From assembly GCF_009827455.1 (NCBI RefSeq), contig NZ_WTYZ01000001.1, positions 1,745,001-1,809,000 on the forward strand: a stretch of 64,000 nt of DNA. Reading direction: 5' to 3'. Shown in pieces: positions 1-8,383 of this stretch. How positions within the stretch are numbered: position 1 is the stretch's first letter; every line of letters starts with the position of its first letter. A model generated the notes under the pieces. That model had not been told where the DNA came from. It saw nothing but the letters and a program-made list of their open reading frames with translations, and made no database searches. The position numbers and the translations under genes are program-made. This stretch comes from Pontixanthobacter aestiaquae (GTDB lineage: Bacteria > Pseudomonadota > Alphaproteobacteria > Sphingomonadales > Sphingomonadaceae).

Positions 1-199
1 GTGCTTTCTGGCAGGTGCGAACTCGATCTTCACAGGCGACAAATTGTTGACTGCTCCCAATGCGGGCGATGATACCGATGCGGCTCTGTTCGAACGGCTC
101 GGGATGACTGCGCTTCAGGGTGAGGAGCCTCTGAGAAAAGAGGTGCGGGCTTGCGGCGGTCAGGCGGCGAGTATGCGGCTGGCCGAGCCCGCGAAGTAA
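1..199 (+). CDS. bioB: Biotin synthase, C-terminal end (partial)
   Basis: Only the last 65 codons are inside the window, read from base 2 and ending at TAA 197-199. The visible protein begins [20 protein letters not shown], the typical C-terminal part of biotin synthase, the radical-SAM enzyme that inserts sulfur into dethiobiotin. The catalytic iron-sulfur Cys motif lies upstream and cannot be checked. The tail after this block is short and variable, as usual in the family. A biotin-requiring carboxylase subunit follows at 2830, so the position next to biotin-dependent enzymes makes sense, although three genes intervene. Identity is well supported for such a short piece. Confidence 0.88.
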   Translation, partial: CFLAGANSIFTGDKLLTAPNAGDDTDAALFERLGMTALQGEEPLRKEVRACGGQAASMRLAEPAK

Positions 200-335
200 C
201 GCGTTTTGCAACTGCGCCAAAGTGACTTGGGTCAGTTATGGAAATTCTACCAAGCTGGTGCGACGATAGGCGTGGCGCAAATGCGGGCAGCGCTGTAGCT
301 TCCGGTCAAATCAAAATCGCGGGAGCCTCCGAACC

Positions 336-1613
336 ATGACCGACCAAAAGATTGAAACGCTAGCCATCCATGCCGGTTGTGAGCCCGACCCCACAACCAA
401 CGCGCGGGTTACGCCGATCTATCAGACATCATCCTATGTGTTTGACGATGTTGACCATGCATCGCGGCTGTTCAATCTTGAAGAGTTCGGGAACATCTAC
501 ACCCGCATCATGAACCCGACCAATGCGGCGCTCGAAGGCAAGATCGCGGCCATGGAAGGCGGAATAGGCGCGCTGGCAGTTGCATCGGGCCATGCCGCGC
601 AGTTAATTGTGTTCCACACACTTATGGAGCCGGGCTGCGAGATTGTTGCGGCGAAGAAGCTTTATGGCGGCTCGCTCAACCAGCTGGCGCACAGTTTCAA
701 GAAAATGGGTTGGCATACGAACTTTGTGGACGCTGACGATCCTGCCAATGTAGCCGCAGCGATTACCGACAAGACACGCGCGGTATTTATCGAAAGCCTC
801 GCGAATCCGGGAGGCGTTGTGCAGGATATCGAGGCCCTTGCGAAAGTGGCCCATAATGCAGGCGTTCCGCTGGTAGTGGACAACACTATGGCCAGCCCGA
901 TCTTATGTCGTCCGATTGAATATGGCGCGGATATCGTGGTGGAATCGACCACCAAATTCCTGAATGGTCACGGAAACTCGGTTGGCGGAGTGATAATTGA
1001 TTCCGGCAAATTCGATTGGACCGCCAGCGACAAGTTCCCCGAAATGAGCCAACCCAACGCATCCTATCACGGCGCGGTTCTCAGCGATGCTGTGGGTGAG
1101 ATGGCGTTCATCATCGCTTGCCGCGTTCTGGCCTTAAGGGACCTCGGCCCGGCTATGGCACCGATGAATGCGTTTCTGACGCTGACCGGCATGGAGACAT
1201 TGGCTCTGCGGATGGAACGGCATTGCAGCAATGCGCTGGCGGTTGCCACATGGTTGCAGGAGCATGAGAAGGTTGCATGGGTCGGTTACGCGGGATTGCC
1301 CGATAGTCCTTATAATGCACTCGCGAACAAATATCTCGGTGGCCGAGCAGGCGCAGTGTTCACTTTCGGATTGAAAGGCGGATATGATGCAGGTGTGAAG
1401 CTGGTTTCCAGTGTCGATCTGTTCAGCCACTTGGCGAATATCGGTGACACACGTTCGCTCATCATCCATCCGGCTTCGACAACGCACAGTCAGTTGAGTG
1501 AAGCGGAGCTGGTGAGTGCGGGCGCCGGCCCGGATGTTGTCCGCTTATCTGTGGGGATCGAGCATGTTGACGACATCATCGCTGATCTGGAACAGGCCTT
1601 GACGAAAATCTGA
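336..1613 (+). CDS. metY: O-acetylhomoserine sulfhydrylase (Cys/Met PLP family)
   Basis: The 425-residue product is a full-length cystathionine gamma-synthase-family PLP enzyme. The PLP lysine is K207 in ESTTKFLNGHG, and the region around YTRIMNPTNAALE matches the cofactor phosphate-binding part. Length and motifs fit O-acetylhomoserine aminocarboxypropyltransferase, which joins sulfide (or methanethiol) to O-acetylhomoserine to give homocysteine (or methionine) in the cytoplasm. The ATG at 336 has a GGGAG purine run about 10 bases upstream. The 136-base leader has no recognisable SAM riboswitch, only a possible hairpin. A DUF3445 gene follows directly on the stop codon. Confusion with cystathionine gamma-synthase or methionine gamma-lyase is possible, but the length and N-terminus favour MetY. 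Confidence 0.9.
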   Translation: MTDQKIETLAIHAGCEPDPTTNARVTPIYQTSSYVFDDVDHASRLFNLEEFGNIYTRIMNPTNAALEGKIAAMEGGIGALAVASGHAAQLIVFHTLMEPGCEIVAAKKLYGGSLNQLAHSFKKMGWHTNFVDADDPANVAAAITDKTRAVFIESLANPGGVVQDIEALAKVAHNAGVPLVVDNTMASPILCRPIEYGADIVVESTTKFLNGHGNSVGGVIIDSGKFDWTASDKFPEMSQPNASYHGAVLSDAVGEMAFIIACRVLALRDLGPAMAPMNAFLTLTGMETLALRMERHCSNALAVATWLQEHEKVAWVGYAGLPDSPYNALANKYLGGRAGAVFTFGLKGGYDAGVKLVSSVDLFSHLANIGDTRSLIIHPASTTHSQLSEAELVSAGAGPDVVRLSVGIEHVDDIIADLEQALTKI

Positions 1614-2411
1614 TTGGTTAGTTTAGGCTTCTCTGTTGATGAACTCCTCCCCAAGGCGCGGGGAGGCGGGCAGCTTCGCATGGGGCTTTGCTCCTTGTCG
1701 GAGGAAGAATGGCTGCAGCCGGATCCCGACTTGGCGGCGCGCGCGGCTGCCTTCGCTGCGGATCCTTATGGCGTTCAGCACACTCGATACACGGACGAGC
1801 CCGGAAGAGAGCTGGCCGCGATGCTCGGCGTCGAAGGCGGCCTGTTGGATGCAGCCAAGGCGCATCACGAAGATATGTGCTTGCTCAAAAAATTCGCCGA
1901 TGAGGATTTCTATCGTTTGATCGGTACTGCTGTTGCCTATCCAACCGACTGGCACCCCAAGGAAAAGATGGGCCTGCCGCTCACTGCGATGCATGAACCG
2001 ATCCAAGGCTATGCCGAGCAGCTCGCGAGCGGCGTTGATCACTTCATGACGAAGCTGAAGCCTGGCAAGATTTTTGGCCGCTGCAATTGGTTTATCGCAC
2101 CAATTCCCGAATTAAGGTGGATCGCCGACGAGCCGGCTGCAGTCGCGTATCGCCACGTGACCGCTGGGAATGCGGGTGAAACTCTCTTCGTCCGCAGCGA
2201 AAGGCAAACGCTGCGGCGCTTGCCCGAGACCGGAACCATCCTGTTCACGATTGGTGTTTACGTCGCTCCGCTGAGCGATCTTTCGCGTGAAAATGTGGCG
2301 TTGCTTTCCCACGCGATGCAGGATCTGTTGCAAGGTGAAGGAGACCGCCGCGGAGCTCCCCATTACGCTTCGTATTTAATCGGCTATGCTGCGAAGCAAT
2401 CGAGGAACTGA
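1614..2411 (+). CDS. DUF3445 haem-dependent oxidative N-demethylase-like protein
   Basis: The 265-residue protein has the DUF3445 (HDOD) signature: an N-terminal MGLCSLSEEEWLQPDPDL segment, DMCLLKKF in the middle, YPTDWHPKEKMG near residue 110 and a C-terminal segment with an RSERQTLRRLPETG block. Characterised members bind haem and oxidatively demethylate small amines such as dimethylamine; the substrate here is unknown. The reading frame opens with TTG directly after the metY stop, and residues 4-12 (LGFSVDELL) look like family sequence, so I prefer this start to the ATG at 1680. The back-to-back junction suggests co-transcription with metY. Confidence 0.75.
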   Translation: MVSLGFSVDELLPKARGGGQLRMGLCSLSEEEWLQPDPDLAARAAAFAADPYGVQHTRYTDEPGRELAAMLGVEGGLLDAAKAHHEDMCLLKKFADEDFYRLIGTAVAYPTDWHPKEKMGLPLTAMHEPIQGYAEQLASGVDHFMTKLKPGKIFGRCNWFIAPIPELRWIADEPAAVAYRHVTAGNAGETLFVRSERQTLRRLPETGTILFTIGVYVAPLSDLSRENVALLSHAMQDLLQGEGDRRGAPHYASYLIGYAAKQSRN

Positions 2412-2413
2412 CG

Positions 2414-2821
2414 ATGATGATATCTGCCCTGCTGGCCATTCTCGCTGGCGCTGCTCCGCCAAATCCTGATTGGAACTGTGATGATCCGATGGCGCAGCAG
2501 GAAATAAACTGGTGCGCGCATCAGGATTACTTGGCGGCTGATGCTGAACTCAATGCACAATGGGCCAAAACCTCTGCCATCTTGAAAGAGCGCGATATGC
2601 AATGGATGGACGGCCACGGAAATGGTGAGGATGGCAAGCCTGGTTTCTTCCGGGCCGCACTCGATGCGCAGCGGGCATGGATCGCTTTCCGCGATGCGCA
2701 TTGCCGCAGCGAGGGATATTATGCCCGTGGCGGTTCGCTAGAGCCGTTGCTGGTCTCGACATGCAAGACGAAATTGACCAAAGACCGGACACAACAGCTT
2801 CAATTCCTGATCGAACAATAG
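2414..2821 (+). CDS. LprI-like (DUF1311) exported protein
   Basis: The 135-residue product has a short hydrophobic N-terminus ending near AGAAPP, consistent with a signal peptide, followed by a Cys-containing domain with NWCAHQDYLAADAELN and AQRAWIAFRDAHC. These are hallmarks of the DUF1311/LprI family, periplasmic or lipid-anchored proteins, some of which inhibit lysozyme. Cysteines at both ends of the domain suggest disulfides in the periplasm. The gene starts two bases after the DUF3445 stop with GAGG upstream and ends 8 bases before pccA, so it is probably co-transcribed with both. The inhibitor role is known only for some family members and is not shown here. Confidence 0.72.
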   Translation: MMISALLAILAGAAPPNPDWNCDDPMAQQEINWCAHQDYLAADAELNAQWAKTSAILKERDMQWMDGHGNGEDGKPGFFRAALDAQRAWIAFRDAHCRSEGYYARGGSLEPLLVSTCKTKLTKDRTQQLQFLIEQ

Positions 2822-2829
2822 GGACTTTA

Positions 2830-4851
2830 ATGTTCAAGAAAATCCTGATTGCGAACCGCGGTGAAATCGCTTGCCGTGTTATGAAGACCGCACGCCGAAT
2901 GGGGATTGCGACCGTTGCGGTGTATTCGGATGCCGATGCGCGCGCCCCATTTGTAAAAATGGCGGATGAGGCGGTCCATATCGGGCCGCCACCGGCAGCC
3001 GAAAGCTATTTGATTGCCGACAAGATTATCGCGGCATGCAAGCAGACCGGCGCCGAGGCTGTACATCCCGGTTATGGCTTCCTGTCAGAGCGGACCAGCT
3101 TTGCCGAAGCACTGGCCAAAGAGGGCATCGAGTTTATTGGCCCACCGGTGAATGCGATTGCGGCGATGGGCGATAAAATCGAGTCCAAGAAGCTGGCACT
3201 GGAAGCGGGTGTGAACGTCGTTCCGGGTTTCGTTGGCGAGATTGACGATACCGACCATGCGGTGAAGATTTCCGAGGAAATCGGCTATCCCGTGATGATG
3301 AAAGCCAGCGCTGGCGGCGGCGGTAAAGGGATGCGGCTTGCTTATAGCGAAAAGGATGTTCGTGAGGGCTTCGAAGCGACCAAGCGTGAGGGACTAAACA
3401 GCTTTGGCGATGATCGTGTGTTCATCGAGAAGTTCATCGAGAATCCACGCCATATCGAGATTCAGATACTCGGCGATAAGCACGGCAACATTATCTATCT
3501 GAACGAGCGCGAATGCAGCATTCAACGCCGTCACCAGAAAGTGGTGGAGGAAGCTCCTTCGCCTTTCGTGACACCCAAAATGCGTAAAGCGATGGGCGAG
3601 CAATGTGTCGCGCTATCTCAAGCGGTGAACTACCATAGTGCAGGCACAGTGGAACTGATCGTCAGCGGTGCTGATCCAAGCGGCGAGAGTTTCTACTTCC
3701 TCGAAATGAATACGCGTTTGCAGGTCGAGCATCCTGTCACTGAAGCGATCACTGGCGTCGATTTGGTTGAGCAGATGATCCGCGTTGCCGCGGGCGAGAA
3801 GCTGGAAATGACTCAGGACGATGTGAAAATCGATGGCTGGGCGATTGAAAACCGCGTCTATGCGGAAGACCCGTATCGCGGCTTCCTGCCATCAACCGGG
3901 CGTCTGGTGCACTATCAACCACCGGCTGAGCCATGGGCTGATGATGGCGCAGAAAACGGGCGGCGCGGGGTGGACGGTGTGCGCGTGGATGACGGCGTCT
4001 ATGAAGGCGGCGAAGTGTCGATGTTCTACGATCCGATGATCGCTAAGCTTATCACTTGGGGTGAAACGCGCGATGAGGCGGCGGATTTGCAAATTCAGGC
4101 GCTGGATGCCTTCCGGATCGAAGGGCTTGGGCACAATGTCGATTTCCTCAGCGCGATCATGCAGCATGACCGTTTCCGCTCGGGCGAGTTGACGACCGGC
4201 TTTATCGCAGAGGAATATCCCGATGGCTTTGAGGGTGCGGCGACGTTTGACGAATTAAAGCGCGGGCTCGCTGCAATCGGCGGCGTTCTCGCGACGATTG
4301 ATGCGGACCGTGCCCGCCGGATCAATCAGCAGCTTGATGGGCCGACTTATCCGACCGGCGATTGGTCGGTTCGGATCGGTGACAGTGACTACGATGTCTC
4401 GCTTGGTGAGGAGGACATCACTGTCGATGGCGAAGCAATCGCGATTGATATGGAATACACTCCGGGCGACAGGATGATCCATCTCGAATTAGCCGGCGAT
4501 GATCTGACCGTACAGCTCGCCAAGACGCGCACGGGCTATGACATTACTGCGCGTGGTGCAAAGCATTCGTTACGGATTTTGCCCGCGCATGTCGCCCCGC
4601 TGGCGGACCATATGATTGAGAAGATCCCGCCCGATCTCAGCAAATTCCTGATCTGCCCGATGCCGGGTCTGCTGGTGAAATTGCATGTGGATGAGGGCGA
4701 GGAAGTCCAGCCCGGTCAACCGCTTGCGACGGTAGAGGCGATGAAGATGGAGAACATCCTTCGGGCTGAAAAAGCAGGCACAATTGCCAAGATCAATGCT
4801 GAGCAGGGTGAAAGTTTAGCAGTGGACGCCATTATACTTGAGCTAGAGTAA
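2830..4851 (+). CDS. pccA: Biotin-dependent acyl-CoA (propionyl-CoA) carboxylase alpha subunit
   Basis: The product of 673 residues starts MFKKILIANRGEIACRVM at ATG 2830; an open frame extends further upstream but overlaps the previous gene and lacks homology. Domains in order are the biotin carboxylase N-terminal, ATP-grasp (glycine-rich KASAGGGGKGMR, EMNTRLQVEHPVTE) and biotin carboxylase C-terminal domains, a linker, and a C-terminal biotinyl domain with VEAMKMEN, where K639 carries biotin. Length matches propionyl-CoA carboxylase alpha rather than the shorter AccC. It carboxylates biotin and passes CO2 to a beta subunit that is not in this window. Methylcrotonyl-CoA or geranyl-CoA carboxylase alpha are less likely alternatives. 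Confidence 0.9.
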   Translation: MFKKILIANRGEIACRVMKTARRMGIATVAVYSDADARAPFVKMADEAVHIGPPPAAESYLIADKIIAACKQTGAEAVHPGYGFLSERTSFAEALAKEGIEFIGPPVNAIAAMGDKIESKKLALEAGVNVVPGFVGEIDDTDHAVKISEEIGYPVMMKASAGGGGKGMRLAYSEKDVREGFEATKREGLNSFGDDRVFIEKFIENPRHIEIQILGDKHGNIIYLNERECSIQRRHQKVVEEAPSPFVTPKMRKAMGEQCVALSQAVNYHSAGTVELIVSGADPSGESFYFLEMNTRLQVEHPVTEAITGVDLVEQMIRVAAGEKLEMTQDDVKIDGWAIENRVYAEDPYRGFLPSTGRLVHYQPPAEPWADDGAENGRRGVDGVRVDDGVYEGGEVSMFYDPMIAKLITWGETRDEAADLQIQALDAFRIEGLGHNVDFLSAIMQHDRFRSGELTTGFIAEEYPDGFEGAATFDELKRGLAAIGGVLATIDADRARRINQQLDGPTYPTGDWSVRIGDSDYDVSLGEEDITVDGEAIAIDMEYTPGDRMIHLELAGDDLTVQLAKTRTGYDITARGAKHSLRILPAHVAPLADHMIEKIPPDLSKFLICPMPGLLVKLHVDEGEEVQPGQPLATVEAMKMENILRAEKAGTIAKINAEQGESLAVDAIILELE

Positions 4852-4995
4852 CTGCGCAAAAATTGCACTGCTGCGAAACTTAGTTTCAAGTTTCAGCCTT
4901 TTCCACCGATTTGCGCTAGGGCGGACATGGCGTTTCCGGCCTGCGATGGCACTCTGTCGCTACTCGATCGACCCATGCGGTCACAGGAGGCGACG

Positions 4996-5292
4996 ATGGC
5001 ACAAAAGGGCGTTGGCTATTTCGATAAGAAGGGGCATTTCTTCAAAAATCCTGCAGAAGCGACGATCAGCGATCTGGCCGCAATGCTTGGGCAAATCGGA
5101 GAGGGTGACAGTCTAGCGCCCGGTATCGCACATATGCTTTTGGAAAAGCGCGCAGAGGTCGAGGCGATTTTCGCCGAACATGATTTGATGACAGCGGACA
5201 TGCCGGAGGCGAAAATTGCGACGCTGGTGGATCATGCGAATGTCGCCGTTCTAGCTGACCGCAAAAGTCCGGACATCGACAAGGCTGTCTAA
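4996..5292 (+). CDS. Unknown 98-residue protein
   Basis: I do not recognise a family. The start at 4996 is set by an AGGAGG ribosome binding site at 4985-4990; the upstream extension of the open frame lacks such a site. The protein begins MAQKGVGYFDKKGHFFKNP and continues as an acidic, mostly helical chain with no signal peptide, membrane segment or cysteines. The phrase ATISDLAAMLGQIGEGDSLAPGIAHMLLEKR suggests two short helices. The stop is followed immediately by the CsaA-like gene, so the two are probably translated from one message. The leader between pccA and this gene (4852-4995) is AT-richer and may hold a promoter. Confidence 0.65.
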   Translation: MAQKGVGYFDKKGHFFKNPAEATISDLAAMLGQIGEGDSLAPGIAHMLLEKRAEVEAIFAEHDLMTADMPEAKIATLVDHANVAVLADRKSPDIDKAV

Positions 5293-5664
5293 ATGCATAT
5301 TACGCATAGCGAGGATGCGCCAGCGTCGGACGAGATCACTTTCGACGATTTTCTGAAAGTCGACATCCGTATTGGCACCATCGTCGCGGCCGAGGAATTT
5401 CCCGAAGCACGCAATCCGGCGTACAAACTGCAGATCGACTTTGGCGAGGCCATTGGCGTGAAGAAGAGTTGCGCGCAGATCGTCACAAATTATCCGATTG
5501 ATGAATTGCCCGGCCGCCAAGTCGCGGCTGTGGTCAACTTTCCTGCCCGCCAGATCGGCCCGGCTATGTCAGAAGTATTGACGCTCGGTTTCGCTGATAG
5601 CGCGGGCGAAGTCGTTATGTTTGCGCCTGACGTGAACGTGCCCAACGGCTCGCGCTTGTTCTAA
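5293..5664 (+). CDS. csaA: CsaA-like tRNA-binding domain protein
   Basis: A 123-residue single-domain OB-fold protein. The block FLKVDIRIGTIVAAEEFPEAR, the ending of the core with VVNFPARQIGPAMSEVLTLG and the GEVVMFAPD strand match the CsaA/Trbp111 tRNA-binding family. CsaA has been linked to protein export and binds peptides as well as RNA in Bacillus; its job in alphaproteobacteria is unclear. The ATG follows directly on the preceding stop codon. The last four bases overlap the end of the convergent cyclase gene. The family call is secure; the physiological role is not. Confidence 0.82.
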   Translation: MHITHSEDAPASDEITFDDFLKVDIRIGTIVAAEEFPEARNPAYKLQIDFGEAIGVKKSCAQIVTNYPIDELPGRQVAAVVNFPARQIGPAMSEVLTLGFADSAGEVVMFAPDVNVPNGSRLF

Positions 5665-6443
5665 TCCTCCACCATCGCGACCGCTCTGATCCAGCCTGCA
5701 CTGGCGTTTTCGATTTTTACCGGGAAACAGCTGACGGTAAATCCGTGATCGGGCAGGGCGTCCAAGTTTGTCAGTTTTTCGATCTGGTAATAGGGATTGA
5801 TCCGGCCTGCTTTGTGGCCCTCCCAGATGATCTTCGGATCGCCGGTTTCGGCCCATCGCCGCGCGGTGTGACTGAACGGTGCATCCCAGCTCCATGCATC
5901 GGTCCCGACAACTTCGATACCGCGTTGGGTAAGATAGAGTGTAGCCTCTCGGCCCAGTCCGACACCTTGGTCGGTGAAGTTTTCGGTGCCGTATATCGCG
6001 CCCGATTGGACCAATACGATGTCTAGCGGTTGTAGCGCGTAACCGATCCGCGCGAGTTCCGCTTCAACTTCTGCCGCACCCACTACATGACCGTGCTCCA
6101 TGTGTGAAAAGTTGAGGCGCACTCCAGGCCGCAGGAACCGGTCCAAGGGTGCCTCGTCGATGCTCGGTGCTTTGCGTGCGCCGCTGTCAGTGGTCGAATG
6201 GTAATGCCACGGCGCATCCATATGCGTGCCGTTATGCGTGGACAACTGCAGCATCTCGACCGCCCAGCCTTCGCCATCGGGCAGGTCCTCTTTCGTCAGG
6301 CCCGGGAAAAACATAGCGATCTGTTCCCAGCTGGTTTCATGCGTCACATATTCGATTTGCGGACGCATGACCGGCGGGTCGGAGATCACATTATTGGTGA
6401 TCGGGATCGAGAGGTCGATATAGCGTGTCATGCGGCGTAGCAT
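5661..6443 (-). CDS. Cyclase / kynurenine formamidase-like hydrolase
   Basis: The 260-residue protein belongs to the cyclase family (PF04199). The diagnostic metal-binding motif HNGTHMDAPWHY is near residue 70, and GTDAWSWDAPF lies further on. Members are zinc or manganese hydrolases that include bacterial kynurenine formamidase and isatin hydrolase; the substrate here cannot be read from sequence. It ends by overlapping the convergent CsaA-like gene by four bases. Two starts are possible, 6443 (MLRRM...) or 6431 (MTRYIDLSIPI); neither has a good ribosome site and the second fits the usual family N-terminus. aroB lies 20 bases upstream in the same direction, so it may be the last gene of an aroK-aroB transcript. 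Confidence 0.8.
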   Translation of the reverse strand: MLRRMTRYIDLSIPITNNVISDPPVMRPQIEYVTHETSWEQIAMFFPGLTKEDLPDGEGWAVEMLQLSTHNGTHMDAPWHYHSTTDSGARKAPSIDEAPLDRFLRPGVRLNFSHMEHGHVVGAAEVEAELARIGYALQPLDIVLVQSGAIYGTENFTDQGVGLGREATLYLTQRGIEVVGTDAWSWDAPFSHTARRWAETGDPKIIWEGHKAGRINPYYQIEKLTNLDALPDHGFTVSCFPVKIENASAGWIRAVAMVED

Positions 6444-6463
6444 TCACTGCGCCAGCGTCCGCG

Positions 6464-7573
6464 TCAATTGGCTTTAAGCTGTTCGTCCATAAAGGCCGCG
6501 ACATCATCCAGTGACACTTCGTGATCCAAAAATGCTGCGCCAATGCTGCGCAGCAAAATGAACGGCAAAGTGCCTGCATCCATCTTCTTGTCGTGCCGCA
6601 TATGGTCGACCAGTTTTGCGCCATCACAAGTGAGTTTGAGGCTTGCGATTTCACTCGGTAAACCTGATGCCGCTATTGCGTTGCAAGCTCGCTCTGCATC
6701 CTGGCCGGAAAGCAAACCGCGCCGCGCGGAGTAACGCGCCGCCAAAACCATCCCAAGGGCAACGCCTTCGCCATGCAGTAAGGCATTGGAATAACCGGTC
6801 TCGGCTTCCAGCGCGTGACCGAATGTGTGGCCCAGATTGAGCAGGGCGCGAACGCCTGTTGTTTCGCGCTCGTCCTCCGCCACGATCCGCGCTTTGGCTG
6901 CGACGCTTCGGGCAACAGCTTCCTCAACTTTGTCAGCATCATGCGACACGACATTGCCGCCGTTGGCTTCGCACCATTCGAAGAAATCAAAGTCGCCAAG
7001 TATGCCGTATTTGATAACCTCGGCGTAACCTGCGCGCATCTCGCGAGCGGGCAAGGTTTTCAGTGTATCGGTGTCCGCCAGCACCAGTGAAGGCTGATGG
7101 AATGCACCAATCAGATTCTTTCCCGCATCGGTATTGATTGCGGTTTTCCCGCCGACCGATGAATCTACTTGCGCCAGTAACGTCGTTGGCAGTTGTACAA
7201 AACCGCACCCGCGCTTCAGGATCGCGCAGGCAAAACCTGTAAGGTCCCCGACAACACCGCCGCCCAGCGCAAACACATGATCGCCGCGTTCTACGCCTTG
7301 TGCGAGCAGCCAGCCTGTCAGTTTTTGAAGCTCGTCCCAACTCTTCGATCCTTCACCGGATTCGACAAAGTACCATGCAGCCTGATGCCCCGCTGCGTTA
7401 AGCGATGCCTCCAGTCGCGCGCCATGATGCTGGTGAGCATTCCGGTCTGCAACGACGGGTACCACTACCTTGCGCATCAAGCCTTTTGCCAGGGTGGCCG
7501 CCTGATCGAGCAGTGCCGCGCCAACGTGCACGTCATAAGACCGACCGGCCAAGTGGACGGGAATTACAGCCAT
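6464..7573 (-). CDS. aroB: 3-dehydroquinate synthase
   Basis: The 369-residue product has the AroB glycine-rich NAD-binding segment GGGVVGDLTGFACAILKRG, the QLPTTLLAQVDSSVGGK active-site block, and the metal-ligand histidines in NLGHTFGHALE and LHGEGVALGM. It converts DAHP to 3-dehydroquinate, the second step of the shikimate pathway, using NAD and a divalent metal. Its start overlaps the last ten bases of aroK, which is the standard aroK-aroB arrangement and points to translational coupling. Length is normal for the family. Confidence 0.96.
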   Translation of the reverse strand: MAVIPVHLAGRSYDVHVGAALLDQAATLAKGLMRKVVVPVVADRNAHQHHGARLEASLNAAGHQAAWYFVESGEGSKSWDELQKLTGWLLAQGVERGDHVFALGGGVVGDLTGFACAILKRGCGFVQLPTTLLAQVDSSVGGKTAINTDAGKNLIGAFHQPSLVLADTDTLKTLPAREMRAGYAEVIKYGILGDFDFFEWCEANGGNVVSHDADKVEEAVARSVAAKARIVAEDERETTGVRALLNLGHTFGHALEAETGYSNALLHGEGVALGMVLAARYSARRGLLSGQDAERACNAIAASGLPSEIASLKLTCDGAKLVDHMRHDKKMDAGTLPFILLRSIGAAFLDHEVSLDDVAAFMDEQLKAN

Positions 7574-8148
7574 CGGTCTATCGCCTCGATAATTGCTATT
7601 GCGGTTTCGTGATGCGGACCATTTTCGCTGCCCACGCGGATTGGCGCTTGCGAATAAAACGGTTCTCGCTCTTTATGAAGCCGCGTCAGGATTTCATGCG
7701 GATTACCATTGCGCAGCAGCGGGCGGGTATCCTTGCGACTTGTCCGCTCGACCAGGACATCGATATCACAATCAATCCAGACCGAGATGGCTCTGTCGAG
7801 GATTAGAGCGCGGGTCTCGTCATTGACGAAAGCGCCGCCGCCGGTGGCGATCACGCCGTCATGCTCATCCATAAGCCGCGCGATGACTCGCCGTTCGCCA
7901 TCGCGGAAATAGTCCTCACCATATTGTTCGAAAATCTCTGCGATGGTCAGCTGCGCCGCGTCTTCGATCGCATGATCTGCGTCGACGAAGTCCTTGCCCA
8001 GCATGGATGCCAGCTTGCGTCCGACTGTCGATTTACCCGTTCCCATTAGCCCAATCAAAACGATCGGCTGCTCGATCCTGCGCGCAATCGCCTGCAGCGC
8101 GGCGCTATCAAGGCCGATATCTTTGGGGGCAGGGGTGTCATCGCGCAT
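7564..8148 (-). CDS. aroK: Shikimate kinase
   Basis: A 194-residue P-loop kinase with Walker A GLMGTGKSTVGRKLA, the shikimate-binding DADHAIE segment and IATGGGAFV. It phosphorylates shikimate with ATP. I chose the ATG at 8148 (MRDDTPAPKD), since sequence further upstream is not shikimate-kinase-like and would overlap the divergent small gene. The N-terminal 25 residues before the P-loop strand are a little longer than in E. coli AroK, as often seen in alphaproteobacteria. It overlaps aroB by ten bases. Only about 70 bases separate its start from the divergent gene at 8219. Confidence 0.95.
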   Translation of the reverse strand: MRDDTPAPKDIGLDSAALQAIARRIEQPIVLIGLMGTGKSTVGRKLASMLGKDFVDADHAIEDAAQLTIAEIFEQYGEDYFRDGERRVIARLMDEHDGVIATGGGAFVNDETRALILDRAISVWIDCDIDVLVERTSRKDTRPLLRNGNPHEILTRLHKEREPFYSQAPIRVGSENGPHHETAIAIIEAIDRWL

Positions 8149-8218
8149 TGCCGCATCGCCTATAGATGGGCTAGGCGAGGCGCAACATGGGTTCTTTAGA
8201 GGCGCGTAAAGTTTGCTT

Positions 8219-8383
8219 ATGTCCGAAAAGCGGCCAATTGATAGAAAACGGCTTGGGAAGCGAATAGGCTTGATGGTTATTGCGGGTGTGATTGCGGTGT
8301 TGGGTATTGCGTGGTTCCACGGCGGTGAGGAGCCGCTGCGTCCTATCGTACAGCCGATTGAAATGCCGGAGAGTGCGCAATGA
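8219..8383 (+). CDS. Small single-pass membrane protein (54 residues)
   Basis: This short frame encodes MSEKRPIDRKRLGKRIG, then a hydrophobic helix of about 18 residues (LMVIAGVIAVLGIAWF), then an acidic, proline-rich tail. The basic N-terminus and one helix predict an inner-membrane protein with the tail in the periplasm. Its TGA overlaps the ATG of the next gene as ATGA (8380-8383), the arrangement of translationally coupled genes, which is the main reason to believe it is real. It lies divergent to aroK. I do not recognise a family; a role with the following exported protein is an inference from coupling. Confidence 0.7.
   Translation: MSEKRPIDRKRLGKRIGLMVIAGVIAVLGIAWFHGGEEPLRPIVQPIEMPESAQ

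Noticed and set aside
200..335. SAM-II riboswitch before metY
   Set aside because: The conserved loop and pseudoknot bases of SAM-II are not seen; only a generic hairpin can be drawn.
2677..2829. N-terminal extension of the pccA frame
   Set aside because: It overlaps the LprI-like gene, and the conserved biotin carboxylase N-terminus begins exactly at ATG 2830.
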